Shown here in pieces: positions 13,419-23,596 of a stretch of DNA of 64,000 nucleotides. The position numbers and the translations under genes were made by a program. The DNA comes from Panagrolaimus kolymaensis (lineage: Eukaryota > Nematoda > Chromadorea > Rhabditida > Panagrolaimidae), in NCBI GenBank assembly GCA_028622995.1, contig JAJQJQ010000065.1:434001-498000 (forward strand). The letters are read 5' to 3'. The notes beneath the pieces were generated by a model. The model ran no database searches, was not told the DNA's origin, and worked only from the letters and a program-made list of their open reading frames with translations. How positions within the stretch are numbered: position 1 is the stretch's first letter; every line of letters begins with the position of its first letter.

Positions 13419-13552
13419 TAACGAAAATTTTCCCATGCCTAAAAAAAGCCATGGTAAAAATTTTGCCGCCTAAATATTTGGAATTTTTATCATCAACTGA
13501 TAATCTTTTTTTCTTTATCGTTTTATCTTTCTATTTTGTACATCTTTTGAAA

Positions 13553-15303
13553 ATGGAAGTTATTTGTTCTCGAAAAGGAGGTTCATTAATTATTGATAAT
13601 GGTTTTATCTTCAAAAAGCATCGTGAAAAAGAAACCGCCACATATGGAAGACGATTGTATTGGCGTTGCTGTGAATTGAACTGTAAGGCAACTTTAACAA
13701 CTGATCCAGAATTTAACTATCAAGGACGTGGAAATGAGCATACACACGAGGGTGATCCATTAAAAGTAAATTTGTTTATTATTTTATTGTTAACGGAGTT
13801 CTTTGTTTTTAGGCCGAACGAGCTCGTGCCATTCATACTATGAAGAGAAGAGCTGTGGATACCGTTGAAACAACTTCTCAAATTGTTACAAGAGCTCGTA
13901 CAACTGTTCAAGAATCTGTTCTTATCTCATTACCAAACACTGATGCTCTTTCAAAAGCTGTCCAACGAATTCGTCGAAAAGAACGCGGAATTGAACACGA
14001 TCATGATGATAATTTTGAAATACCGCAACATCTCAAATTTCTCGAAAGAATCAACGAACGTTTTGAAAGAGAACAAGTATCATTTTTACTGTTCGACTCT
14101 TATGATGAACCTGCAATTGTACCTGATGCTGCTTCAGATGATGAATTTATTGACGCTTTAGAAGATCTTGAAGATTGTAGGGAAGAAGGTGGCTTTAATG
14201 AAATTATAAATGGTCATGCTGGTGCTGTATACAATGAATCGATGGCAGATTTAACAGATGATGAAGAAGCAGCAGAAATCGAACAAGAAGAAGATGATCC
14301 ACAGCCAAAACCTCCAAGAATAATTATCTTTGGAACAAATGAAGGTTTAATTCAACTTAGAAGTTCTCATCATTGGTTTGGTGACGGAACATTTGATGTT
14401 TGTCCAGCTTCTTTCAACCAATTATTTACCTTGCATGCTAGATATCTAGATACAAAGTAAGTTTATATTAATTTTCTCGAATTTTATGTCTCGTTTTTAG
14501 GGTCACTTTTCCTTGTATGTACATTTTGTTGAAGCGAAAAGATGCAGCTACCTTTCAAAGAATGTTTGCAGCTGTTAAATCCTTGGTCGGAGAAGAACAT
14601 GTTCCAGCTTCCTATTTATGCGACTTTGAAAAAGCTCAAATGATTGGTTTCGAACAAAACTATCCTTCTACAAATATTACTGGGTGCTTGTTTCATTTGG
14701 CTCAAAGTGTTCAAAGGAATTGTCAAAAACGCGGTTTAAAGCAAACTCTTGAAACTGATAATGTTCTGAATCTTCAAGTCAAATGTATTCGAGCCATGGC
14801 ATTCGTACCTGCTGATGATATTGTTGTTGTTTGGAATGAATTGGCGCCAACTTTAGATCGAAGACTTCGTGAAGTAACAGCTTACTTTGAAAGAACCTAT
14901 GTTGGAACAGGTGCAAGATTGCCATTGTTTGATCCCCGAAGATGGTCTGTTTATGAAAGGTAGGCTTCCATGTATGAAAATAATCTAAACTTAAACTTGC
15001 TTTTTTAGGACTTTAAACAACGATGCTCGATCCAACAATTCCGTCGAAGCCTATCATGGAGCATTGAAAAGATTTTTCAACTGTAGTAATCCATCACCGC
15101 TCGTCTGTGTCGACAATTTGAAGCATTATCATCAGAAAGTTTTAGCTGATCTTTGCCAAATGCGTATTAATCAACTTCCAAGATCCAAGCAACGACCTCA
15201 ATGGCTAGAAAATGATTTACGAAAAAGAAGAATTGCACTTACTTATCACAACGTTTTAAACAAAATTCAATATGTTAAAGATGTCGCGGCAACGTTTATC
15301 TGA
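13553..15303 (+). CDS. MULE transposase with N-terminal FLYWCH zinc finger
   Basis: Exons 13553-13765, 13813-14456, 14501-14959 and 15009-15303 join in frame to 536 codons plus stop, with no break. The start chosen is the ATG before EVICSRKGG; an in-frame ATG further upstream (13451) would add only a hydrophobic, non-conserved stretch. Residues about 10-70 form a FLYWCH finger (RLYWRCCELNCKAT followed by HTH), presumably binding the terminal repeats. An acidic linker follows. The catalytic core shows FGDGTFDVCP (first Asp about 262), CDFEKAQ (second Asp about 327), the conserved GCLFHLAQS Cys/His segment and NNSVEAYH (Glu about 452), a DDE arrangement of Mutator-like transposases. It lies entirely between the terminal repeats and on the same strand as the disrupted host gene. 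Confidence 0.92.
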
Positions 15304-15434
15304 ATTTTTCTTTCTTTTTTTCTAATTTGTTATTATCTTTTGTTTTACATTGTTCTTTTCTTTGTTTTCAATCATTCATATGATTATATTTTTGCACTTT
15401 TACTTTTGTTGTTATAAGTTGATTTGTTATTTTT

Positions 15435-15440
15435 AATAAA
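15435..15440 (+). terminator. Poly(A) signal of the MULE transposase
   Basis: An AATAAA hexamer about 130 bases after the transposase stop and still inside the element. Confidence 0.5.
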
Positions 15441-15617
15441 AACTTATTGTTACCTTTTGTTAGATATATTTCATTTAAAATTATGTGTTTCAGCGCGCCA
15501 TTTTATCAAACAATTGAGATTTTGGTAGTTGAGATTATGAAGCCGCACTAAAACAGACTACCAAGATGATTAGATGATTATCACCTTTTTTATGAAAAAC
15601 GTATGGATTTTACCATG

Positions 15618-15719
15618 GTCGACATTGTGTCCAGTCGACATAGTGGCTGGTCGACATTGCGTCCAGTCGACATTATGGTTAGTCGACATTGCGTCCAGTC
15701 GACATAGTGGCTGGTCGAC
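15618..15719. repeat. Right terminal array of the MULE: 7 GTCGAC units of 16 nt
   Basis: Seven GTCGAC hexamers at exact 16-nt spacing, complementary and inverted relative to the left array. The last hexamer directly abuts the 9-bp target duplication, which fixes the element boundary. Confidence 0.92.
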
Positions 15720-15878
15720 ATTGGTTCGATTTCAACGTCTGGTTTTGAATTATGGCTTGGAATAAAACATCGATTTTGCAATAAACAAAATACCAAACGA
15801 ACAATATCCAAGCGCATTGCTACAGTTCAAACAGTTGATGATCATATTGAAAGTTTAAAACAAATTTGGGAAAAGTAA

Positions 15879-16461
15879 ACGTAAAACAAAAATGACAATT
15901 GCAATTGCAGCCATCATAAATTTTAAACAAATTTAATAATATATTTAACTATTTTAGTGTATTTAATTTTAGATAAATTTTGTTTTACTCAATCTGCAAG
16001 CAATGTATCTTAAAAAAAATTTAAATAACAGACGCCGTGGAAGACTTTAAAAAGCAAGCTTATATGCTTCTTACTTTAATTTCTTGATAAAATTTGGACA
16101 TTTTATTTGACAAAGTTATATTATATGTTTCTGGAAAACTACATTTCAAAATGTTTTCAACGTTGTGCAAAAGTTCAAGCTTTTTTTCTTCTTTGCTCAT
16201 CTTTGCTCAACCGTTGTTAATACTTTTGGAAAAGAACGTTTCTCTTTCTCTCTTCCATTTGTTGTTCAAAGATCTCTCCTCCTTTTCTCTTCTCTCTGTT
16301 TTCACTAAAAATGGACCAAAAATCGGTTGTTGTTTTTGCGTAAACAAAAAGAAAGACTCACAACGTTGCTATTTTTTTTTTTGTTGTTGCTTTTCTTTCA
16401 CTTTGCATTCATTATTCATTCAATCTCATTTTTTCTTCGTTTTCCATAGTTTGGTCGAATT
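15879..16461. other. Intergenic, chemoreceptor relic to SELENBP1
   Basis: AT-rich with a pyrimidine-rich stretch (about 16180-16450) leading to the SELENBP1 start. A TTTTCCATAG acceptor-like word about 12 bases before the ATG could be a trans-splice or 5'UTR splice site. No gene is seen. Confidence 0.5.
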
Positions 16462-18217
16462 ATGCTCTCTTCAATTTTACCTGATATTCTTAATCCTTCT
16501 ATTAAAGAACCCGATGTGACTGGTCCAGGATATGCAAGTCCAGCGGAAGCTTGTAAAGGTCCACGTGAAAAGTTTATGTTTATTACATGTCCATCATCAG
16601 AACCCGATAAAGCTCCCGATGCTTTAGTTACAATTGATGTGGATCCTAAATCAGAAACATATGGTCAAGCAATATGTAAATTAATGATGCCAAATTTGGG
16701 TGATGAAATTCATCATATGGGATGGAATATTTGTTCATCATGTCATAATTGTAAAGATAAAAAACGATCCCATTTAATTATTACATGTTTACTATCTTCG
16801 CGAATTTATATTGTTAATGCTGAAGATCCAGCAAATCTTATTTTAACTAAAACAATCGAAGGTGAAACTTTAAAAAAGTTTGATGTTCATTTTCCTCATA
16901 GCATTCATTGTCTTGCTGATGGAAATATTATGATTAGCACTCTTGGTGATGCAAGCGATAATAATAAATGTAAGCTTTTAAATTTGTTTCGTACTTAAAA
17001 TTAAACAAAAAGTAAAACTATTATTCTTGAAGCTTCGTTTCAGTTTACAAATGTTACAAGTGTTTAGAGATTTTTTATTTTTAGGTGATTTCTTATTAAT
17101 CGATAGCAAAACTTTTGAACCCATTGGAACTTGGGTTAAAGGTGATATTAACAAAGGCAATAAACTCTTTTGTTATGATTTCTGGTATCAACCTTATCAT
17201 AAAGTTCTATTTTCAACTGAATGGGGCGCTCCCAAATGTGTTACAAAACAATTTAAAATGACTGATGTTGCTTTAGGTTGGTTTGTTTCAAATTTTATTT
17301 ATGTATTTATTTGGTTCTTTTTTTTTAGGATATTATGGACATAAAGTTAACATTTTTGATTTCCCCGAAGGAACTCTTCGTCAAACGATCACTCTTGAAG
17401 GCGATGAAGGATGGTGTCCATTTGAAATTCGATTCAAACATGATCCCAAAGATCGAAATTGCTTTTTAATTACCGCCCTTGGTTCAGCATTGTATCATCT
17501 TTGGAAGGATAGCGATCAAGATACAGAATGGAAGTACCGTGTGGCAGTTTCAATTCCTTCTAAAACAGTTAAAAATTGGAATTTACCCATTATGCCTTCT
17601 TTACCCACAGATTTAGTTATTTCTATGGATGATAATTATCTTTTTATGTCTAATTGGGCTCATGGTGATATACGAATGTATGATATTCGTGATCCATTCA
17701 GTGTTAAACTAGTTGGAAGAGTTTTTATTGGTGGTAGCATTCATAAAGAAAGTGGAGTCATTGTTGAAGAAGATTCTGAATTAGTTGTATGCTTTTTGCA
17801 TTTTTCTTAGGCTTTGTTAAAATGACTTTATTTTAGGGTCAACCTGAAGCAACATATGTAAAAGGAATTAAAATTGAAGGTGGCCCACATCGTCTTCAAG
17901 TCAGTCTTGATGGCAAACGATTATATGTTACCACTCAACTTTTCTCTCCATGGGAACGTCAATTTTATCCACAAAATTTTATAAGCGGTGGAAAACTCAT
18001 TCAAGTTGATGTCGATATTGAAACTAAAGCTGCTTCAAATCGACTCAAAATCAATCAAGATTTTCTTGTTGATTTTGGAACTCTTTTTGATAATGGAGTC
18101 CCATATTTTGCTCATGAACTTCGTTATCCAGGTGGCGATTGTGTTTCAGATATCTTTTTATGCACTGATAAAGATGCTGATAGCCGTGGATGTTGTAATA
18201 CAAATGAATGTGATTAG
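16462..18217 (+). CDS. Methanethiol oxidase / selenium-binding protein 1 (SELENBP1 family)
   Basis: Exons 16462-16969, 17085-17276, 17329-17786 and 17837-18217 give 512 residues; animal SELENBP1 is about 470. The match to the family is end to end: PGYASPAEACKGPRE, DEIHHMGWNICSSC (the SSC cysteine motif), FPHSIHCLADGNIMISTLGD, YDFWYQP, STEWGAPK, FEIRFKHDP, MSNWAHGDIRMYD, GGPHRLQVSLDGKRLYVTT and AHELRYPGGDC. The enzyme oxidises methanethiol to formaldehyde, H2S and H2O2 in sulfur metabolism, and the protein is predicted cytosolic. The N-terminus has about 20 extra residues and the C-terminus a Cys-rich extension (GCCNTNECD) past the usual end. Exon 2 ends at an unusual GTTGGT donor, supported by the family alignment. 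Its 3' end faces the FLYWCH gene, with 117 bases between the stops. Confidence 0.95.
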
Positions 18218-18288
18218 AGCCAAACTAAACTGTAGCTTTGTATAATAATATTTTGTCTAATTGTAAGGTTTCATTTTTTATAAAATTT

Positions 18289-18298
18289 AATAAATAAA
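18289..18298 (+). terminator. Overlapping AATAAA poly(A) signals of SELENBP1
   Basis: Two overlapping AATAAA hexamers about 70-80 bases after the SELENBP1 stop and immediately before the convergent FLYWCH gene, so the two 3'UTRs are very short or overlap. Confidence 0.55.
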
Positions 18299-18334
18299 AA
18301 ATACACATTTTGTATAAATAATAAACACGCAAAA

Positions 18335-19694
18335 TTATAATTTTTTAGGAAGTGAAAGTGGTGGTGGTTTTGAGCTGCTTGAGCTTGAACTTGTGCTTGT
18401 AGGAGTTATTCCAAAATTTAAGAGATTAAAATTAATAACTTTTCTTTTTCGACGACGATTTGAGCGACTTAAATGATCGGTTTTAAGCTTTTGTTGAACA
18501 TATTTAGGGTAATTTGCTTTAATATTATCAACTGCAGTTTTTAATTCTGCGGAAGTTGTGGCAAGTCGAAGTTGAAATTTAGCATCAAGAATTTGAGCAT
18601 CAAGGCCATCCAAGCGATGATTATGCTTTCCAGGTAATTTTATTAGTTCATCACCTTGCACAGAAGTGCTAAGTCGAGCTTTACAATTTGGAAAACAACA
18701 TTTCCAATAAACTACACTCTTCTTTGTTCCATTATTTCGATATGTTGCATTGTCACAAATTAAATGCCTTCCCCGAATTGCGCCATTATCTCTTTTAATA
18801 TCATACATTTGATTGGGTTTTAATTCCCATGTCATTCTAAAATATAATAATGAGTCTCTTGCATTTTGAAATTAAAATCTTTCTAAGTTATTAATTTTTC
18901 AAAAAGCTCAAAAATGAGGTACATTAAAATAAAGTTTCATCATACGACTACCATATTTTTGGATCAAGAAACTCTTGAATTATAATTTTTGATTTAACGG
19001 CTAAACTTTTTTTATAATGAATAAAGTCACAATTTTTGTTCCCAAAATGAAAGGGACATTATCAGCGTAGCCCAAAAATTGATTTACAACGCTATCAGAC
19101 CACACCGATAGCTGAGATTTAAAGGGTGGTTTTTTCACCAAAAAACTCGTTTGAAAATATCATTATGTAAGGTTCTTAATTAACAAACTGCCATACCCGT
19201 TATTTGACTAGCATTTTCAAGTCTTATCTTTTGATATTATTGTAATCAATAACAATAATAGCCTTCTCCATTTTTAATCCCTTCAAATCAAAAAATAAAC
19301 TTACGTTTCATTTCTGTAAACTCGAGGAGCACCAAAAACCGTGGAAGAATCGGGGAATGGGTTTTCAAAGTTGATGGTTGGAATTGTTGAACTATTCGCC
19401 TCAACTTTGACTTTTACACCCATAGTTGAATTGCTCTGATTTTTGCCACCATTATTACTGCCATTTCCGAGTAAAGCTGAAACTTCACTTAAAAGTTTTT
19501 GATCATTTGGGATATCCGCATCTTCTTCGGACCTAAAAGTAACACTCAATAACCGATCAAAAAAGAATAAACAAAAAAGCTTACATTTCAGATTTGCATT
19601 GAATTAATGGCTTAAATTCTATTGAATCGATTTCATCCGAAATAGGTTCAGTTTTTACAATATTCAATAAAAGTTTATCCAATGCTGAACTCAT
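18335..19694 (-). CDS. FLYWCH zinc-finger protein, likely transcription factor (FLH/PEB-1-like)
   Basis: Exons 19694-19585, 19532-19305 and 18836-18335 on the minus strand join in frame to 279 residues. Intron 2 (18837-19304) is 468 bases and holds nothing coding. Residues about 135-186 form one FLYWCH finger: RGRHLICDNATY, YWKCCFPNCKARL and the final HNH supply the C-C-H-H ligands (about C159, C164, H184, H186). Downstream is a basic patch, RSNRRRKRK, probably a nuclear signal, and a Ser-rich, then Pro-rich tail. The N-terminal 110 residues are acidic and low-complexity. In C. elegans, FLYWCH proteins such as FLH-1/2/3 and PEB-1 bind DNA and act as regulators. No transposase core is present, so this is a host gene, not a transposon copy. 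The gene lies about 740 bases downstream of the acid phosphatase on the same strand. Confidence 0.85.
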
Positions 19695-20438
19695 TTTTTT
19701 CACGAACACCACAGATTTTTTGAACAATTAAAAAATAAATAAAAGAAAATTACGTTGTTTAAAAACTTTGTTGTTTTTTCTGACAACAAATTTTCTTTGA
19801 CACGACACAAAATTGAAAAAATAGAGAAAAAATGAGGACAAAATGTGGGATGGAAGTGAAGAAGAAAAAAAATATGCGCGCAGTCTTGTTAGTTGTTTGT
19901 CCGTTTTTCTTTGTCCATTGCTTCGTCACCTTCACTTCTTTCTTTTTTTTCTTTTCTCTTTCAACATTTTGTCCGTTTTTTTTTTCAACCATTCAATAAT
20001 GGCAAAAACAAAGGGATGGGAAGAATATGACGAAAACAAAATATTATTGATCGTGGTACAATGAGATAAAAAAAATTAGGCTCATTTGGTCATTTTCAAA
20101 GGCTATAAAATAAGGAAGTGTTTGCTAATAGGCCAAATTTAATTATAAGCAATAGCAAGTTATGAATATTTTTGAAAAATAAAGTTGCGAATGAATTCTA
20201 ATAATTTTTTGAGGCCAAGAAAATTTTTTGAATACCATTTTTTTCCAGTAATTTGCGTTACCAGAAGATGAAAAACAGGCACATTCCTTGAGTCTTTTAA
20301 TATAGTTTCGTTCTTATGTATTTAAAAGTTGTAAGGGAAAAGATATTTGTAATGCAAATGAAAATGCTTTAATCGATAAAATATAAAAACAATAATAAAA
20401 TTAAATACATAATTTGTTTAACAAAAAGCTTCCATTTT
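19695..20438. other. Intergenic, FLYWCH gene to acid phosphatase
   Basis: AT-rich, no coding signal. On the minus strand it would hold the 3'UTR of the acid phosphatase and the 5' region of the FLYWCH gene. Spacing is too wide for the tight intergenic gap usual in nematode operons, though a trans-spliced pair cannot be excluded. Confidence 0.45.
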
Positions 20439-21932
20439 TTATTTATCATCTTCTTCACTGCTTTCATCTTTTTTGTCCTTTTCAACTTTGCATTTCTATA
20501 AATATAATTCCTTTTAAATTTGCAAATATTAACGAGGGTTAAAACAAACCTTCAACAATTTTTTGAGTGAAAAATATGCATTATCTTCCAATAAACAATA
20601 TAATTTATCTACAGGGCAAGCTTGATCGCAACCTGGGACAATTTTTGGGATTAATTCTCCATTTTTGCGATAGTAAATCTGAAACAAAGATTTGTTTGTG
20701 AAAGGATTATTTAAAAATATGAAATTACTTCAACTTCAAAACTTCCAGAATCACCTTCATAAATTTCCATGATGATTGCTGCCGCGTAAGGAATTTGTTC
20801 GCCATCAGCAATTTTAAGAGAATAAAGAAAGGTTAAAAGAGTTCCATCGTGCTGAAATATTTTTTTAAATAAATAACAAAAATAATAAATAAATATTTAC
20901 CGAAGAATAAAGCATCATTTTTGATGGTTCATTTTGACTTTTATTTGCAACATTTTTTGCACGCAAAAGCCAATCACCAAGTAAAAATCCTCCTCGAAAT
21001 TTATGCAATTTTTCATCCGAAAATTCATTCAATCTTGCAAGTCGATCAATTTCTAAAATTATATCGAGGGTTGTGTTTCCATCATATTGGGGCCAAGTTT
21101 GATCAAACCACTCGGGTTGGGTCAAATTATGAGCCATCTAAAAAGGATTTTCAATTAAATTTGATGTGAGCGATGTCAAGATTGATTACTTCTCGTTTAA
21201 CATTGGATAATCCAGCAACGTCGTCGGTGGTAATTGTTGAACCAAATCCAGTGACATTTGCCAAAAACGCGTAAAGGTCAGAATATTTGGTTGCAATTTC
21301 ATCCAATAAACCTGAAGCTTTTTCATCAAAATATTTATCATATTCAGGGCAATCGGTGCTCGTGGGTTTCAACAACTAAAATTTAATGGATATTCAAAAA
21401 AAATTATTCGTTAATTTTGTAAAACTTACAAAATCAGTATCTTCCGATCCTGTGGTATGAATGGGAATGGGAGCTTTACGGACAGCTCCATTGGAAGTGC
21501 ATTGATTAAGTTGATACATTCCATCCAAAAGAGCTTGAGCTGAAGAAATAGCTCGATCAGAATCAGATGATTTAATAAAAACTTCGGTGACTTTAAAAGT
21601 ATCATTAACAAATTTTCCCACATATCGATCTCTCATAAAATTTCCAAGTTCTTCAAGTTGTTCAGCACCAAGCTAACAAAAAAAAAGTAGTGGTAATTTT
21701 AAAATTCAAAGATGCTTTGTGAAAAAAATCTTACATCCGTTAATTGTGACCATCCTCTTGGCCAATAATCTTCATTATATTGATCATTTGGATATGGTAA
21801 TTTTCCAGGCGCTCGATCACCATGTCTCCAAATAGCTTGAACAAATCGAAGTTCACGACCTTTAACTTCGACGACGAAACACCAAATAAGAGTCGATAAA
21901 ACTAAAATTTGTTGAAACAAAATACGACTCAT
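20439..21932 (-). CDS. Secreted histidine acid phosphatase
   Basis: Seven exons on the minus strand: 21932-21735, 21672-21430, 21375-21190, 21137-20901, 20851-20729, 20678-20550 and 20495-20439. All joins are phase 0 and total 390 residues, normal for the family. A signal peptide fills about the first 25 residues (LFQQILVLSTLIWCFVVEVKG). The nucleophile motif RHGDRAP (residues 36-42) supplies the histidine that is phosphorylated during catalysis, and the HDGTL motif (from residue 289, first in exon 5) supplies the proton-donor Asp. Conserved family segments include YWPRGWSQLTDLGAEQL and FIKSSDSDRAISSAQ. The C-terminus is a Lys/Glu/Asp-rich tail. Expected in lysosome, gut lumen or secretions, hydrolysing phosphomonoesters. 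One donor is the unusual GTTTGT (exon 6). Confidence 0.93.
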
Positions 21933-23098
21933 TTTTTTTTGTTTGTTTGCAAGGATAGGATTTCCGTTGAAACAAATGGTATTATTAGTTCATGAATTAA
22001 ACATGAATTGTTTCCCTCCTCCTTTTTATACAAACATAAAGTGATTTTTATTTGATTTTTTCACTACCAACCGCTTCGTTAGTTGATGTACGTACAAAAC
22101 ACTCTTTTCTTCTTTTTTGTTTCATTGATTTTATTTTGATTTTTTATTTAATAAAAGGATTAAAAAGAAAATATCATTTCAAGTTCAAAAAAAATGCTGT
22201 TGTTAAATCCATATAAAATTGGAAAAATACAGAAAAGTGGGATCAATGGATACATTGAGATTGAAAATGTGATTCATACTAGAAAAGTTATTACAACTGC
22301 CTCAAATTTCTTAATAATTTTTAAAAATTTCTTTTCATGAATTAGGAGCTAAAAAATTAGATGCATAAATAACAACAGCTAGATAAGTGAAGAATATTGT
22401 AATGCATCCATCACGATTAAGGTATCAAATGTACTTGAAAACTTTTAATTTTCTCATACAGAACTCAGTAAGTATGTTTAAAAATTTTATTATTTTTAAA
22501 CACAAAAACAGCAACATTCGAACTAAAACTGGCGTCAGCGAACATCCTTTAAATTCTTTCAGTGGAGGTAACTTCCAACTTTTCGTCATTCGGCTCGAAT
22601 GCCTATGGTTAAAATTTATATTATTATTGCTTTATAAAATTCATTTACTTTATTTTTTGATAATGATTGATATTTGATAATCACGAGGATTAATAAAAAA
22701 ATTGTCTTAAAAACTAAATGCTGAATGAAAAAAACACCAAAACTTGCAATAACGACAAATCTCACAACGATTAAATTAGATGCACACACAACGATTGAAC
22801 GAATGAAGCTTTAAAAAAATATTTTTGTTTCATATTTTTAGAAAAATTTCGATTATTTATTCTGACTTATTGAATCTTTTTCATTACTTTTCTTAGTAAT
22901 TTGTTATCCCATGAAATAGGTTTGAGCTTTAAGCCATCTTATAAGCGTGTTCAATGCATTTTTTGCAAAATAGAATATTATCTTAAGTTTGGTGTTTATC
23001 GCCGAAAGTTTCAATCGTGTCACATTGATTACTGCTGACATTGCTTTCACTCACATTTGTCACAAAATAATTGCTAATAATATTTTTAGTATTACAAA
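21933..23098. other. Divergent intergenic region, acid phosphatase / small membrane protein
   Basis: This 1.2-kb stretch separates two genes transcribed away from each other and should contain both promoters. A 96-codon open frame at 22387-22677 has no domain, skewed composition and no splice context, so I do not call it. No tRNA or snRNA-like structure was noticed. Confidence 0.5.
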
Positions 23099-23495
23099 AT
23101 GGTGTATGTAAGCCGAATAACTCGAATCAAGCGATATTTAAAGCATGCTCCTCGACATTTATTCAATAAATATCCCGAACAATTTGTCGGATATTCAACT
23201 TTTGGAGTAGTTAGCGTATGTCTTGCTACTTGGAAACTGTGGGGTGTAAATATTGAAGGATGTAAGCTGCTTTTAATAATGTTTAAATCAATGAGATGAT
23301 GATATTTATTCATCGCCCTTAAATTTTATAGATAAACCATGGTATCGTGGAAGATATGACGTTGTTCGACCTGATGATCCACGTGCTCTTAATTGGCGCA
23401 CACCCGAACAATATCCAGCTGCATATGAAACAAATCGTCAAAATAATGGTTATAAAACTGTTGCTAGAGATTATGGATATAATCTTAAACTTTAA
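23099..23495 (+). CDS. Small single-membrane-segment protein, 108 aa, unassigned
   Basis: Two exons, 23099-23261 and 23332-23495, join in frame (donor GTAAGC, acceptor TTATAG) to 108 residues. The N-terminus is basic (SRITRIKRYLKHAPRH), followed by one hydrophobic segment at about residues 31-48 (GYSTFGVVSVCLATWKLW). The rest is a polar, aromatic-rich domain (YKPWYRGRYDVVRPDDP, then TPEQYPAAYE). Short length, basic start and one membrane segment resemble accessory subunits of mitochondrial respiratory complexes, such as small complex I subunits. I cannot assign it to a named subunit, so this is inference from shape only. Codon use and splice sites look like the neighbouring genes. An AATAAA lies about 95 bases after the stop. 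Confidence 0.75.
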
Positions 23496-23590
23496 AATAT
23501 ATGTATGTATATCCATATAGGATCATTTATTGAATATTAGCCTTTTTTTTATACACCATTAAAGTGTATTAATGTTTTTATTTTTCTCTA

Positions 23591-23596
23591 AATAAA
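23591..23596 (+). terminator. Poly(A) signal of the 108-aa protein gene
   Basis: AATAAA about 95 bases downstream of the stop codon. Confidence 0.5.

Larger units (their letters stand above)
13236..15719 (+). mobile_element. Complete Mutator-like (MULE) DNA transposon, 2484 bp, with 9-bp target duplication
   Basis: A perfect 9-bp duplication, ATTGGTTCG, flanks the element (13227-13235 and 15720-15728), the length expected for MULEs. The ends are inverted repeats built of 16-nt tandem units, each containing GTCGAC: eleven copies on the left and seven on the right, in opposite orientation. The outermost 22 bases of the two ends align from the tip and match exactly over the last 14 bases. A CATGGTAAAA word just inside both arrays extends the inverted repeat. 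A four-exon transposase gene fills the interior, with its own AATAAA at 15435. The element sits in the last exon of a chemoreceptor gene, whose frame is restored when it is removed. Intact duplication and intact transposase suggest a recent, possibly still active copy. Confidence 0.92.
11910..15878 (+). pseudogene. Nematode-type 7TM chemoreceptor, broken by a nonsense codon and two transposon insertions
   Basis: Five exons can be followed: 11910-12106, 12263-12754, 12873-12953, 13013-13159, and 13218-13235 continued at 15729-15878. With the two mobile elements and one copy of each target duplication left out, exon lengths are 197, 376, 81, 147 and 168 nt. They sum to 969 nt, or 323 codons with consistent phases. 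Seven hydrophobic segments can be read, from FAFISLIFSFAALIYLIF in exon 1 to a last one ending WLGI in exon 5, followed by a basic tail ending LKQIWEK. This is the layout of nematode serpentine chemoreceptors; I cannot fix the family (Sra/Sre-like groups are possible). Lesions: an in-frame TGA at 12468-12470 between segments 3 and 4, a 108-bp hAT-type MITE in exon 2, and a 2.5-kb Mutator-like element in exon 5. The clean frame outside these lesions suggests recent loss. Confidence 0.85.

Noticed and set aside
13252..15719. Regularly spaced GTCGAC repeats, at first sight like a CRISPR or satellite array
   Set aside because: The two arrays are inverted relative to each other, bound exactly by a 9-bp duplication and enclose a transposase, so they are transposon ends. 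The organism is an animal.
22387..22677. 96-codon plus-strand frame between acid phosphatase and the small membrane protein
   Set aside because: No start context, splice sites or recognisable domain, and a hydrophobic low-complexity end.
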